The translations under genes were made by a program, and so were the position numbers. Below the pieces are notes generated by a model. That model was not told where the DNA came from, did no database searches, and worked only from the letters and a program-made list of their open reading frames with translations. A stretch of DNA of 64,000 nt from Candidatus Rifleibacteriota bacterium (GTDB lineage Bacteria > Muiribacteriota > Ozemobacteria > Ozemobacterales > Ozemobacteraceae), in contig JADFXM010000028.1 of assembly GCA_015233565.1 (NCBI GenBank), forward strand, positions 28,910 through 92,909. Reading direction: 5' to 3'. Below, one piece after another: positions 63,721 through 64,000 of the stretch; position 1 is the first letter of the stretch, and each line of letters opens with the position of its first letter.

Positions 63721-64000
63721 ATATTTTCCTTTACAACAACAATTATTTTCTCATTTTTTTGAAAAATACCAATAATTTAAAGTAATCACGCAAATTTATA
63801 GGTTTAATCAAGCCTCTGGCGCTGTAAACCGTCTAAATAGTTACGTTATTATTTTGTGGAATTGGTATATTATAACATACATTTCGGGTACCCTCGTTAT
63901 TTTTTTTGATTTTTTTTAACGCCCCGCTCTCGGAACTATTTTTGGCTTTTTTGTTTTGAGTATTTTCTCTTTTAGAGACCTAATCAGGCGATTGCATTCT
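63721..64000. other. A/T-rich tail of the window
   Basis: 280 bp without a gene. ATACCAAT at 63766 and ATTGGTAT at 63861 form an 8-bp inverted pair resembling the MITE ends, but no TAA duplication flanks them. Confidence 0.5.

Noticed and set aside
63766..63868. possible third TACCAAT element of about 100 bp
   Set aside because: Only 8 bp of ends match and no TAA target duplication is present.
1..64000. CRISPR arrays, tRNA or rRNA genes
   Set aside because: No regularly spaced repeats, no T-loop/anticodon pattern and no rRNA-like sequence were seen by eye.

Overview
The window looks like a piece of a low-G+C, diderm, probably anaerobic bacterium from a poorly characterised lineage. Outer-membrane traits are clear: a TolC-type channel, an Omp85-like barrel and several lipoproteins. 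The glycerol pathway is the three-subunit type seen in Thermotoga and clostridia. No rRNA, tRNA or CRISPR array was found. A Riflebacteria-like origin is a guess from gene style only, not something the sequence proves. The standard genetic code fits, with TAA, TGA and TAG all used as stops.

Layout. 1-2.7 kb: a cut metallo-beta-lactamase-fold gene coupled to an SH3/TPR secreted protein, divergent from a peptidoglycan amidase. 2.8-12.2 kb: an accessory region with a decayed HigB toxin, an intact RelE-like toxin / HigA-ImmA pair, a transposase relic, a visibly G+C-richer four-gene cassette (carbamoyltransferase, SxtJ-like membrane protein, a 59-residue DUF5989-like peptide, SGNH-TPR protein), an IS630 transposase fragment and a truncated FtsK-like gene. 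13.2-16.9 kb: NlpC/P60 endopeptidase, L-Ala-D/L-Glu epimerase and L,D-transpeptidase-like protein, which reads as cell-wall peptide turnover. 17.3-31 kb: NagB, DnaE, a large propeller-barrel protein, a GNAT, a phosphodiester glycosidase, a YgiQ radical SAM protein and a secreted zinc-finger protein. 31.7-37.6 kb: glycerol uptake and oxidation (GlpF, GlpK, FAD dehydrogenase with a BFD-like C-terminus, NAD/FAD oxidoreductase, DUF1667). 37.8-46.4 kb: a secreted glycoside hydrolase, PilT with a cyclic-nucleotide/GAF protein, and a three-gene tripartite efflux operon. 46.8-64 kb: secreted and surface proteins (glycine-zipper protein, subtilase, DUF2807 lipoprotein), a tandemly duplicated pair of large fibronectin-type and dockerin-like lipoproteins, two SAM methyltransferases and a small ORF with its own ribosome binding site and possible terminator.

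A second theme is small non-autonomous mobile elements. I can define at least three families from terminal inverted repeats plus target-site duplications. One family ends in TACCAWT with TAA duplications (203-bp and 215-bp forms; one copy splits a Uma2 gene). A second is a 128-bp element with ends in CTGTCGAAAAATC. A third is a 121-bp TA-flanked element. The most interesting functional candidate is the 5.6-10.6 kb cassette, whose order matches what I recall of sxtI-J-K-L in cyanobacterial saxitoxin clusters but sits here as a stand-alone transferred unit.
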